Program-made: the position numbers and the translations under genes
From: Solimonas sp040391865
GTDB taxonomy: Bacteria > Pseudomonadota > Gammaproteobacteria > Nevskiales > Nevskiaceae
Direction: 5' to 3'
Length of the DNA: 20,214 bases
NCBI GenBank assembly: GCA_040391865.1
Contig: JBEBWZ010000060.1
Span: 1-20,214 of the forward strand
Shown here: piece after piece, positions 5,906 through 13,455 of the stretch
How positions within the stretch are numbered: position 1 is the first letter of the stretch
Layout: each line of letters starts with the position of its first letter
The notes under the pieces: generated by a model
The model's input: only the letters and a program-made list of their open reading frames with translations
What the model was told of the DNA's origin: nothing
The model's database searches: none

Positions 5906-8900
5906 TCACATTGCGCGGTTCTGCATGATCGGCATGGCCAGACGCCGGTGCGCCATTCGGAACAGGCCGGGCAGCACCAGCAGGGTCAGCAGGGTCGACG
6001 ACACGATGCCGCCGATCACCACGGTTGCCAGCGGTCGCTGCACCTCGGCACCGGTGCCGACGTTGAGGGCCATCGGCACGAAGCCCAGGCTGGCCACCAG
6101 CGCCGTCATCAGCACCGGTCGCAGGCGGGTCAGGGCGCCCTCGATGATCGCGTCGTCCAGGGTCTTGCCGCTTTCCATCAGGCTGCGGATGAAGCTGACC
6201 ATCACCAGGCCGTTGAGCACCGCGACGCCGGAGAGTGCGATGAAGCCGACGCCGGCGGAGATCGACAGCGGGATGCCGCGCAGCCACAGCGCAAGCACGC
6301 CGCCGGTCAGTGCCAGGGGCACACCGCTGAAGATCACCAGGGCGTCCCGCACCGAGCCGAAGGCCAGGATCAGCAGGCCCAGAATCAGCGCCAGCGTTGC
6401 CGGGACCACGATGGCCAGACGTTGCGATGCGGATTGCAGTTGCTCGAAGGTGCCGCCGTAGTCCAGCCAGTAGCCGGGTGGTACACGGACCTGGGCAATG
6501 GCTGCCTGCGCATCGGCGACGAAGCTGCCGAGATCGCGGCCGCGCACATTGGCGGTGACCACGATGCGGCGCTTGCCGTCCTCGCGGCTGATCTGGTTCG
6601 GCCCCGGTGCCATGTCCAGGCTCGCGACCTCGATCAGCGGCACCTGTCCGCCCCCGGGCAACGGGATCGGCAGGCGTTCCAGTTCGCGCAGATCGCCGCG
6701 CCGTGCTTCCGGCAGGCGCAGCACGATGTCGTAGCGCGCATCGCCTTCGAACACGGAGCCGACCTCGCGTCCGCCCAGCGCGGTGGAAACCACCGACTGC
6801 AGGGTGGACAGGCTCAGGCCGTAGCGGGCGAGGGCTTCACGCCGAGGCAGCACCGACAGCACCGGCAGCCCCGTGACCTGCTCGACCTTCACGTCGGCTG
6901 CGCCGCGCACGCCACGCAGGGCGGCGGCGAGCTGGTTGCCGCTGCGCAGCATCAGGTCGAGGTCGTCGCCGTAGAGTTTCACCGCAAAGTCGGAGCGCAC
7001 GCCGGAGATCAACTCGTTGAACCGCAGCTGGATCGGCTGGCTCAGTTCATAGGCATTTCCAGGCAGCTCTTCCAGCGCCAGTTGCATCTCGGCGGCCAGC
7101 GCGGATTTGGTTTTGCCGGGGTCCGGCCATTGATCGCGAGGCTTTAGCATGACGTAGCCGTCGGAGATGTTCTGAGGCATCGGGTCGGTGGCCACCTCGG
7201 CGGTGCCGGTGCGCGCGAACGCGGTTTTCACCTCGGGAAACTGCAGCAGGCGCTGCTCGATCTGTTTCTGGAAGGCAAGCGACTGTGTCAGGCCGGTGGC
7301 CGGAATGCGCAGCGCCTGCACCGCGATTTCGCCCTCGTCGAGGCTGGGCACGAACTCGCTGCCGAGGCGCGTGGCGAGCCAGCCGCAGAGCAGCACCAGC
7401 AGCACCGCGCCGCCGAGAAACGCGACGCGCGCCTTGAGTGCGAAACGCAGCAGGGGCTCGTAGCCGCGCCGTGCGGTGGCGAGGATCCGGTTGTGCTTTT
7501 CCTGCACCGGGCCTCGGAACAGCAGGGCCACGGCAGCCGGCACGAAGGTCACCGACAGGAACAGGGCGGCGGTCAGGGCCATGACCACGGTCTGCGCCAT
7601 GGGGTGGAACATTTTTCCCTCGACGCCTTCGAGCGCGAAGATCGGCAGGTACACCGCGGTGATGATGAACACGCCGAACAGGCTCGGTCGCATGACCTCG
7701 GTGGTGGCGCTGTAGACGGTCTCCAGACGCTCCTGCAGGCTGAGCGTGGCACGCGCGCTGCTTTGCTCGGAGAGCCGTCGCAGGCAGTTCTCGACGATGA
7801 TGACCGCGCCGTCGACGATCAGGCCGAAATCCAGTGCGCCGAGGCTCATGAGGTTGGCGGAGACCCGGGTCTCCACCATGCCGGTGATGGTGATCAGCAT
7901 CGCCAGCGGAATCACCAGCGCGGTCAGCAGCGCGGCGCGCAGGTTGCCCAGCAGCAGGAACAGGATCACCACCACCAGCAGCGCGCCTTCGACCAGGTTT
8001 TTCTGCACGGTGGCGATGGCCTTGTCGACCAGCAGCGTGCGGTCGTAGACGGTGACCGCGCGCACGCCTTGCGGCAGCGAGTCGTTGATCCTGAGCATGC
8101 GCTCGGCAACGGCCTTGGCGACGGTGCGGCTGTTCTCGCCGATCAGCATCACCGCGGTGCCGAGCACGGTCTCGTGTCCGTCGCGGGTGGCGGCACCGGT
8201 GCGCAGCTCCTTGCCCAGGGCGACTTCGGCGACATCTCCGACGGTGATCGGCAGGCCGTCGCGATGCGCGACGATCAGGCTGCGCAGATCCTCCAGCCCG
8301 CTCACCTGTCCGGGAATGCGTACCAGCAGCTGTTCGTGATTGCGTTCGAGATAGCCCGCACCCTGGTTGGCGTTGTTGCGCTCGATCGCCTGCGCGAGAT
8401 CGTCGAAGCTCAGTCCGTACGCCAGCAGCCGCGCGGGGTCGGGCTGCACATGGAACTGCTTGCTGTAGCCACCGATGGCATTCACTTCGGTGATGCCGGG
8501 CACCTGCAGCAGCTGCGGGCGGATCACCCAGTCCTGGATGCTGCGCAGCGCGGTGGTGTCGTAGGGCTGCCCATCGGCCTGGCGTGCGTCGGGATCGGCC
8601 TCGACCGTGTAGAGAAAGATCTCGCCAAGGCCGGTGGCGATGGGGCCCATCGCAGGCTCCACGTTGTCCGGCAGACGGCTGCGTGCCTGTTGCAGCCGTT
8701 CGTTGACCAACTGGCGCGCGAAGTAGATGTCGGTGCCATCGGCAAAGGCCACGGTCACCTGCGACAGGCCGTAGCGCGACAGCGAGCGCCGGTAGGCCAG
8801 TCCCGGCAGGCCGGTGATCGCGGTCTCGATCGGTACGGTGATGCGCTGTTCGACTTCCAGCGGCGTGTAACCCGGTGCCTGGGTGTTGATCTGCAGCTGG

Positions 8901-9034
8901 ACGTTGGTGATGTCCGGCACCGCGTCGATCGGCAGGCGCTGATAGTTCCAGATGCCCAGCACCACCAGTGCCAGCATCAGGGTCATCACCAGGCCGCGGC
9001 GGGCGATGGCGAAACGGATCATGCGTTCGATCAT
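5906..9034 (-). CDS. czcA: CzcA-type heavy-metal efflux RND pump
   Basis: 1042 residues, the usual length for heavy-metal RND (HME) permeases. It is the proton-driven inner-membrane pump of a tripartite exporter moving divalent metal from the periplasm or cytoplasm to the outside. The first membrane helix is at about 12-30, followed by the periplasmic start PDITNVQLQINTQAPG. The motif DFGLIVDGAVIIVEN at 402-416 is the fourth-helix signature of Co/Zn/Cd-type pumps (DFGxxxDGAxxxxEN), distinct from the Cu/Ag (CusA) type. C-terminal helices end in LLTLLVLPGLF. GGAG sits eight bases before the ATG. It is the last gene of czcCBA, 105 bp after czcB. Nickel specificity (CnrA/NccA-like) cannot be excluded. 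Confidence 0.95.
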   Translation of the reverse strand: MIERMIRFAIARRGLVMTLMLALVVLGIWNYQRLPIDAVPDITNVQLQINTQAPGYTPLEVEQRITVPIETAITGLPGLAYRRSLSRYGLSQVTVAFADGTDIYFARQLVNERLQQARSRLPDNVEPAMGPIATGLGEIFLYTVEADPDARQADGQPYDTTALRSIQDWVIRPQLLQVPGITEVNAIGGYSKQFHVQPDPARLLAYGLSFDDLAQAIERNNANQGAGYLERNHEQLLVRIPGQVSGLEDLRSLIVAHRDGLPITVGDVAEVALGKELRTGAATRDGHETVLGTAVMLIGENSRTVAKAVAERMLRINDSLPQGVRAVTVYDRTLLVDKAIATVQKNLVEGALLVVVILFLLLGNLRAALLTALVIPLAMLITITGMVETRVSANLMSLGALDFGLIVDGAVIIVENCLRRLSEQSSARATLSLQERLETVYSATTEVMRPSLFGVFIITAVYLPIFALEGVEGKMFHPMAQTVVMALTAALFLSVTFVPAAVALLFRGPVQEKHNRILATARRGYEPLLRFALKARVAFLGGAVLLVLLCGWLATRLGSEFVPSLDEGEIAVQALRIPATGLTQSLAFQKQIEQRLLQFPEVKTAFARTGTAEVATDPMPQNISDGYVMLKPRDQWPDPGKTKSALAAEMQLALEELPGNAYELSQPIQLRFNELISGVRSDFAVKLYGDDLDLMLRSGNQLAAALRGVRGAADVKVEQVTGLPVLSVLPRREALARYGLSLSTLQSVVSTALGGREVGSVFEGDARYDIVLRLPEARRGDLRELERLPIPLPGGGQVPLIEVASLDMAPGPNQISREDGKRRIVVTANVRGRDLGSFVADAQAAIAQVRVPPGYWLDYGGTFEQLQSASQRLAIVVPATLALILGLLILAFGSVRDALVIFSGVPLALTGGVLALWLRGIPLSISAGVGFIALSGVAVLNGLVMVSFIRSLMESGKTLDDAIIEGALTRLRPVLMTALVASLGFVPMALNVGTGAEVQRPLATVVIGGIVSSTLLTLLVLPGLFRMAHRRLAMPIMQNRAM

Positions 9035-9139
9035 GAAAGGATCTCCATGGCGGCGGTGGCCGGAGCGCCGCGTGGCGGCGGCTCCTGCCGGGGGCTGCAG
9101 GGAGGCGTGCAGTGCAGGTTCATCGCGATGCGGGCGGAC

Positions 9140-10063
9140 TCAGTGCTCATGTCCGCTCTCGCCCTTGCCCAGCTCGGCCTTGAGCACGAAGCTGCCTTCA
9201 CCGACCACCATTTGTCCGGCGCGCAATCCTTCGAGGACCTCGACCACGCGGCCGTCGCTGCGGCCGGTCTTCACCGCCTGTGGCCGCAGACCGTCGGCGC
9301 TGTCCACGAACACCGAAGGGCCGTGCTCCAGGTCCTGCAAGGCCGCCGCCGGTACCGCGAGTGCGAGCGCCGTTTCGCCGATCGCCACGGTGCCCTGTAC
9401 GTGCAGCCCCGGCGACCAGCGACCGTCGCCGTTGTCGAGTTGAACGCGTGCGGTGAGGCTCTGCGTGGCGCTGCTCGACAGCGGCGACACGAACACGATG
9501 CGGCCGTCGCCCGCGGGGCCGCCGTCACCTGCACGGACATGGACCGCTTGACCATTGCGCACGCGACCGCGATCACGGGGGAACAGCGCCAGCTCCACCC
9601 AGACGCTGGACAGGTCCGCGACGGTGAACAGCGGCTGGCTGCCAGCCTGCTCGCCGGGGTTGGTCGAGCGTTCGGTCACCACGCCGGCCAGCGGGCTGCT
9701 GACCGCGTAGCGCTGCAGGCTTTCGTTGCTCTCGACGGTGGCCAGCGTCTGGCCCTGACGGACGCTGTCGCCGATTTTCACGGCCACGTTGCGGACCACG
9801 CCGGGGAAGCGCGCAGTGACGCTGCGCACGCGCTCCGCATCGGGTTTGATCACGCCGTACAGCGGCAGGGTTTCGACCAGCGTGGCGGGGCCGGCCGGTG
9901 CAAGTTCCAGGCCTGCGGCTTTTCGCGCTTGCGGCGTCAGCGTCAGCGTTGCCGCAGGGGCGGCGTGCGTGTCGGCGGGATTGTCCGCGGTGGGCTCGGG
10001 GGGCTGCGGCTGGCAGGCAGATATGGCGAGCAGCAGGGGGAGCAGCAGAAGAGATCGGTTCAT
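9140..10063 (-). CDS. czcB: CzcB-type periplasmic adaptor (membrane fusion) lipoprotein
   Basis: 307 residues. It links the CzcA pump to the outer-membrane channel and can hand metal to the pump. The N-terminus MNRSLLLLPLLLAISAC is a lipoprotein signal with the lipid-modified Cys at 17. About residues 88-140 form the lipoyl-like halves (FPGVVRNVAVKIGDSV, then VSSPLAGVVTERSTNPGE), followed by the beta-barrel part (VWVELALFPRDRGRV). The protein ends in GHEH, a possible metal-binding tail. It is short for CzcB (often 350-520 residues), lacking an extended N-terminal metal-binding region. AAGGA lies seven bases before the ATG, and the gap to czcC is nine bases, so the two are cotranscribed. Confidence 0.92.
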   Translation of the reverse strand: MNRSLLLLPLLLAISACQPQPPEPTADNPADTHAAPAATLTLTPQARKAAGLELAPAGPATLVETLPLYGVIKPDAERVRSVTARFPGVVRNVAVKIGDSVRQGQTLATVESNESLQRYAVSSPLAGVVTERSTNPGEQAGSQPLFTVADLSSVWVELALFPRDRGRVRNGQAVHVRAGDGGPAGDGRIVFVSPLSSSATQSLTARVQLDNGDGRWSPGLHVQGTVAIGETALALAVPAAALQDLEHGPSVFVDSADGLRPQAVKTGRSDGRVVEVLEGLRAGQMVVGEGSFVLKAELGKGESGHEH

Positions 10064-10072
10064 GGGGATTCC

Positions 10073-11326
10073 TTACGGACTCACGGCAGCGCCGGTGAGC
10101 CTTTCGATTTCGGTCTGGAAGAGATGGGCGTTGGCGGCGGCTTCGATCAGCGCGCGCTGCACGGCAATGCGCTCGCGTTGCGCTTCGGTCCATTCGAGAT
10201 AGCTGTAGCGTCCGCGCTGCCAGGCGTATTCGGTGGCCTTGAGCGCGGCTTCCATCTCCGGCAGCACCTGGTCGCGCAGCACTTCGGCGGCGGCGATCGA
10301 GTGCCCCAGTTCCTGCACCAGTTCATACAGCGTGGTCTCGGCCTTGATCCGTGCGGCACTGCGCTGCGCATCCACGCCGTCGCGCAGGGCTGCGGCTTCG
10401 GCAATCTCCGGACGGGCGCGGCGGCCGCCGAACAGGGGCAGCGACAGACCCGCGATGAAAGCCGTGTCATCGCTGTCCCGAGAGTGCCGTACGCCCGCGG
10501 ACACGGTCGGCGAGGCGCGCGCGGTGGCTTCGGCCAGGCGGACCTCGGCATCGAGTCGCCGCGCCTCGCTGGCAAAGCGCAGGAAATCCGGACTGGCGCC
10601 GAGTCGTGCGCTCAGGGCTTCCAGGTCCACCGCTGCGGGCAGGCGGAACAGATCGGCGCGTACCCCCGCGAAATCCGGTTCGGAGGCGCCCCACATGGCT
10701 GCCAGCTTGCGCCGCGAAGTCAGCAGTTCGTGCTCGGCGTGTTCCTGTTCGAGTTCGGCGCGCGCCAGTGCAATCCGCGAGCGATGCCCTTCGGCTACCG
10801 GAGAACGTGCTGCCTGCACACGCCGCTCGACTTCGTCCAGGGTCTTGCGCGCCAGTTCGGTGGCCAGTTCGGTCAGCTCCAGCTGCTTCTGGTCCGAGGC
10901 CACATGGATGAAGCGACGGGCCACTTCAGCCGCAACGTCCAGCTGCGCGATCTCGCGTTCGATCGCGAGGGTATTGCCGCGTTCGCGCGTGAGCGCCATG
11001 CGACGCTGGCGCTGTCCGCCCAGTTCCAGGACCTGCGACAGTGCGAAGCTCGCTTCGGCGGCGTCGAGGCCGCGGCTGCTGCCGCTGCCCAGCAGGTTCT
11101 CCAGCTGGACCTGCAGCTCCGGCGCAGGCCGGAGTGCGGCAGCGTCCTCGCGTGCGCGTTGCGCGATGAAGGACGCGTTCAGGACCGCAAGATCGGGATT
11201 GGACTGCAGCGTGCGCGACAGCGCATCACGCAGAGTCAGTGGCGTGTCTTCGGCACGCGCGAGACAGGCCGCGAATGCCAGCAATGCCGCGAGCGCATAG
11301 CGCCCGGTGGCGGTGAATCGGAACAT
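10073..11326 (-). CDS. czcC: CzcC-type outer-membrane efflux protein (TolC family)
   Basis: 417 residues from the chosen start. It is the outer-membrane channel of the efflux complex. A signal peptide (MFRFTATGRYALAALLAFAACLARA) is followed by the TolC-type repeats: PLTLRDALSRTLQSNPDLAVL opens the first (about 28-220), and a second spans about 240-410. Long helices rich in Ala, Glu and Arg fit the alpha-barrel. The frame is open much further upstream, to 11611, but that extension lacks protein-like character. The ATG at 11326 has GGGAG six bases before it and begins a clear signal peptide. It heads the czcCBA trio, nine bases before czcB. Confidence 0.92.
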   Translation of the reverse strand: MFRFTATGRYALAALLAFAACLARAEDTPLTLRDALSRTLQSNPDLAVLNASFIAQRAREDAAALRPAPELQVQLENLLGSGSSRGLDAAEASFALSQVLELGGQRQRRMALTRERGNTLAIEREIAQLDVAAEVARRFIHVASDQKQLELTELATELARKTLDEVERRVQAARSPVAEGHRSRIALARAELEQEHAEHELLTSRRKLAAMWGASEPDFAGVRADLFRLPAAVDLEALSARLGASPDFLRFASEARRLDAEVRLAEATARASPTVSAGVRHSRDSDDTAFIAGLSLPLFGGRRARPEIAEAAALRDGVDAQRSAARIKAETTLYELVQELGHSIAAAEVLRDQVLPEMEAALKATEYAWQRGRYSYLEWTEAQRERIAVQRALIEAAANAHLFQTEIERLTGAAVSP

Positions 11327-11351
11327 GGAAAACTCCCAGGCAGCATGACGA

Positions 11352-11372
11352 CTGCCTCGCGAACGGAGGCAG
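11352..11372 (-). other. Stem-loop between the His-rich gene and czcC
   Basis: CTGCCTC at 11352-11358 pairs perfectly with GAGGCAG at 11366-11372 around a seven-base loop. It sits in the 55-bp leader of czcC on the minus strand with no U-tract. It may stabilise or attenuate the downstream czcCBA message, but this is not testable from sequence alone. Confidence 0.35.
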
Positions 11373-11381
11373 GGCGGAAGG

Positions 11382-11774
11382 TCAGGCCAGGGAGTGCGGC
11401 GGTCCGCGCGGCGGCGGACGCAGGCTGTGTGCGGCGGAGGGGGCGAAGCCGCGCGCGGGGCGCGGTGTATAGGTCTGCGCAAGCTCGAGCAATCCCCACA
11501 GGAACATTGCGGCGAGCAGCAGCGCCGGCAAATCAAGTTGGGATTTGAACAGCTTGGCCAGAACCTCGTCGGCCAGGGCGATGTCCTGATCCTGATGCTC
11601 GGTGCCCGCATCGAACTCGCCGTGGTGCAAGCCGATATCCGTCAGATGCAGGCTGGCCGGCGGCTCGCTGCCATCGAAGCAGAGATGCAGATGCGCGCCG
11701 CCCAGGCGCGTTGCCAGCAGCAAGGCGCACAGCAGCGTCAGCAACCAGGGACGGGTGAGGACTCTCCGTGACAT
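11382..11774 (-). CDS. Small His-rich membrane-anchored protein upstream of czcCBA
   Basis: 130 residues from the ATG at 11774. The N-terminus MSRRVLTRPWLLTLLCALLLA is a signal peptide or anchor. It is followed by a short His/Asp/Glu-rich stretch (AHLHLCFDG, LHLTDIGLHHGEFDAGTEHQDQD) that could bind divalent metal. A second hydrophobic helix (LDLPALLLAAMFLWGLLELA) and a basic Pro-rich tail come after it. The frame is open to a GTG at 11819 with an ATG at 11810, but the signal peptide fits best from 11774. It precedes czcC by 55 bp on the same strand. CzcI-like small periplasmic proteins occupy this position in some czc operons. I infer an accessory or sensing role in metal efflux; I see no named domain. 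Confidence 0.7.
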   Translation of the reverse strand: MSRRVLTRPWLLTLLCALLLATRLGGAHLHLCFDGSEPPASLHLTDIGLHHGEFDAGTEHQDQDIALADEVLAKLFKSQLDLPALLLAAMFLWGLLELAQTYTPRPARGFAPSAAHSLRPPPRGPPHSLA

Positions 11775-11818
11775 GGGCGAGAGCTTAGCAGTGCTGGCGC
11801 TGTCGATCATGGTTGACA

Positions 11819-11835
11819 CTGCCGCGGTGCGGCAG
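11819..11835 (-). other. Hairpin/palindrome between the glycosyltransferase and czc genes
   Basis: CTGCCGC at 11819-11825 and GCGGCAG at 11829-11835 form a perfect 7-bp inverted repeat around GGT, extended by CA and TG-rich flanks. It lies 23 bp after the stop of the glycosyltransferase and 45 bp before the His-rich gene. It may be a weak terminator or an operator for a metal regulator. No U-tract is present, and it does not match the MerR-type or Zur consensus that I know. Confidence 0.35.
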
Positions 11836-11857
11836 CACGGGTTCCGTTGGCTTCGTT

Positions 11858-12694
11858 TTAGCGCGGCTGCTCATCGGGACGGCGCAGCAGGATATCGGTC
11901 TGCGGCAGCAGGTCGAACACGCGCGGACCGCGGATCAGATAGCGCGCCGCCATGCGCCCCGGTGCCTGCAGCAGGCGGTACAGCCATTCGAGACCGGCTC
12001 GTTGCATCCAGCGCGGTGCGCGGCGTTCGTTGCCGGTCAGGAAGTTGATCGATGCGCCGACGCACAGTGCGAGGCCGCGCGCGACATCGCGCCGCTGCAG
12101 TTCACGCGCGATGATCTCCTGCTGCGGCGAGCCGACCGCGAGCAGGCAGTAGCGGAACGGGCTGTGCGCTTCGATGAACGACAGGCAGGTTTCGACGGCC
12201 TCAGGGTCGTTGATGAAACCCATCGGCGGATTGTGATGCGCAAGATGGGTGAGGCCGTAGCGCTCCGCGAGTCGCTGCGCCTGCGCTTCGCTGCCGCCGA
12301 TCAGCACCAGGTCGTCCAGCGGATGAATCACTGTTTCGAACAGCCGCTCGGTCAGATCGCTGCCGGCGCAGACCGGCAGGCGCATGCCCTTGGTCAGTCG
12401 CAGCGCCTGCGCGAGGAAGCGGCTGTCGAGCAGCACGTAGCCGGCATCGGCGTACAGCTCGCGGAATTGCGGGTCGTCGTGCAGGCGAATCAGGTGATCG
12501 ACGTTGGGCGTGACCACATAGCGGTAGCGGTCCTGACCGAAATTCGCGGCCTCTTCGCTGAAGCGCTCCAGATCGTAGTCGTCGATCTCCCAACCGGTGC
12601 TGGCCGCTTCGGACACGATCGGGATCGCGACGTCGGCGCCGAGATACTTCAGCGGTCGCAGCGGTGCGCAGCGCTGAGCGCCTGGGGATCGCAT
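11858..12694 (-). CDS. WecG/TagA/CpsF family glycosyltransferase
   Basis: 278 residues from the ATG at 12694. The family (GT26) transfers a sugar, often N-acetylmannosamine-type, onto lipid-linked precursors of surface polysaccharides at the inner membrane. Visible signatures: YVVTPNVDHLIRL near residue 60, GSPQQEIIARELQRR near 187, and CVGASINFLTGNERRAPRWMQRAGLEWLYRL near 212-242 followed by RYLIRGP. The canonical ADGMG segment is replaced by LLDSRFLAQALRL, but the core is intact. The frame extends to 12859, but that part reads as junk. The start is uncertain, as no good Shine-Dalgarno sequence is seen. No other polysaccharide gene is visible here, so substrate and pathway are unknown. Confidence 0.85.
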   Translation of the reverse strand: MRSPGAQRCAPLRPLKYLGADVAIPIVSEAASTGWEIDDYDLERFSEEAANFGQDRYRYVVTPNVDHLIRLHDDPQFRELYADAGYVLLDSRFLAQALRLTKGMRLPVCAGSDLTERLFETVIHPLDDLVLIGGSEAQAQRLAERYGLTHLAHHNPPMGFINDPEAVETCLSFIEAHSPFRYCLLAVGSPQQEIIARELQRRDVARGLALCVGASINFLTGNERRAPRWMQRAGLEWLYRLLQAPGRMAARYLIRGPRVFDLLPQTDILLRRPDEQPR

Positions 12695-12876
12695 CGGATG
12701 GCAGCGTGAAAAACGGCCATTCCCGGGCATCTGGCCTGTGTGGGTGTGCCGCCGTGCAGGTATGGGCACTGGGCTGACGCAAGCGGCGAATGGGCTGTTT
12801 TCCCGTGGTGGCCGCCCGATTCGGCGGGCATTTGCATTTTTTTCGCACGAAACCCGCATTTTTCCGCGTTTTGGGC

Positions 12877-12905
12877 TTGGCGGCGCGTTTCTCTTGCCCT
12901 ACATT
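12877..12905 (+). promoter_or_regulatory. Sigma70-type promoter of the HU-like gene
   Basis: TTGGCG (12877-12882) and TACATT (12900-12905) are separated by exactly 17 bases. The -10 box lies 63 bp before the ATG at 12968. Both boxes keep the most conserved positions of the consensus. This gives a leader of about 55 bases. Confidence 0.6.
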
Positions 12906-12967
12906 CGCACTGCCGGGGGAGTTCACCGGGCAATTCCATTCATCCATCGAGTATCGCCGGAATATTT

Positions 12968-13351
12968 ATGACGAAGACGAAGAAAGCGCCAAAGAAGAAA
13001 GCCGCGACGAAGGTTGCTGCCAAGCCGGCTGCTGCCAAGCCGATCAAGGAAGTGCTGAGCAAGTCCGGTCTGGTTGCGCACATCGCTGAAGGCACCAGCC
13101 TGGCGGCCAAGGACGTACGTGCGGTTCTGGCAGCGCTGGAAGGCGCGGTTGCCGCTTCCGTGAGCAAGAAGGGCGCCGGTGCATTTGTTCTTCCGGGCCT
13201 GCTGAAGATCACCGCGACCAGCGTGCCGGCGAAGCCGAAGCGCAAGGGCGTCAATCCGTTCACCAAGGAAGAACAGTGGTTCGCCGCCAAGCCGGCCTCG
13301 GTGAAGGTCAAGGTGCGTCCGCTGAAGAAGCTGAAAGACGCTGCTGCTTAA
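12968..13351 (+). CDS. HU-like DNA-binding protein with Lys/Ala-rich N-terminal tail
   Basis: 127 residues. The first 26 or so are a basic, low-complexity tail (MTKTKKAPKKKAATKVAAKPAAAK in composition) resembling histone H1-type tails. An HU/IHF-fold domain follows, with the helical part (KEVLSKSGLVAHIAEGT, then VRAVLAALEGAVAASV) and the arm region (GAFVLPGLLKITATSVPAKPKRKGVNPFTKEE). The usual HU GRNP-type arm tip is replaced by RKGVNPFT, typical of divergent HU-like proteins. It is likely a nucleoid-associated protein that compacts or bends DNA. The gene has its own promoter and a strong terminator, so it is monocistronic. The Shine-Dalgarno sequence is weak (CCGGAA). Confidence 0.88.
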   Translation: MTKTKKAPKKKAATKVAAKPAAAKPIKEVLSKSGLVAHIAEGTSLAAKDVRAVLAALEGAVAASVSKKGAGAFVLPGLLKITATSVPAKPKRKGVNPFTKEEQWFAAKPASVKVKVRPLKKLKDAAA

Positions 13352-13410
13352 ATCGCCCGTCCGGGTGCGGTGCGCCACTGGCCACCGCATCCGTTGGGAC
13401 GATTGCCTTG

Positions 13411-13434
13411 AGCCCGCCTTGCGCGGGCTTTTTT
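13411..13434 (+). terminator. Terminator of the HU-like gene
   Basis: A 7-bp stem, AGCCCGC (13411-13417) with GCGGGCT (13423-13429), and a five-base loop are followed by a run of T residues to 13434. It lies 60 bp after the HU-like stop, between convergent genes. Confidence 0.85.
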
Positions 13435-13455
13435 GTGGCCGACGTTCCCGCGTTC

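Noticed and set aside
7493..11548. Very long plus-strand open frame (1351 codons) across czcA, czcB and czcC
   Set aside because: It is antisense to three clear genes. Its translation is dominated by Gln, His, Arg, Gly and Ala, the typical mirror of GC-rich codons, with no domain.
11327..11611. N-terminal extension of the czcC frame
   Set aside because: The extra 95 residues are Arg/Pro/Cys-rich and overlap the His-rich gene. The signal peptide and Shine-Dalgarno sequence place the start at 11326.
11813..11818. TTGACA on the plus strand as a -35 box
   Set aside because: No -10 box at 16-18 bp, and no plus-strand gene follows.
12740..12967. N-terminal extension of the HU-like frame
   Set aside because: It lies upstream of and through the promoter at 12877-12905. 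Residues are not HU-like.
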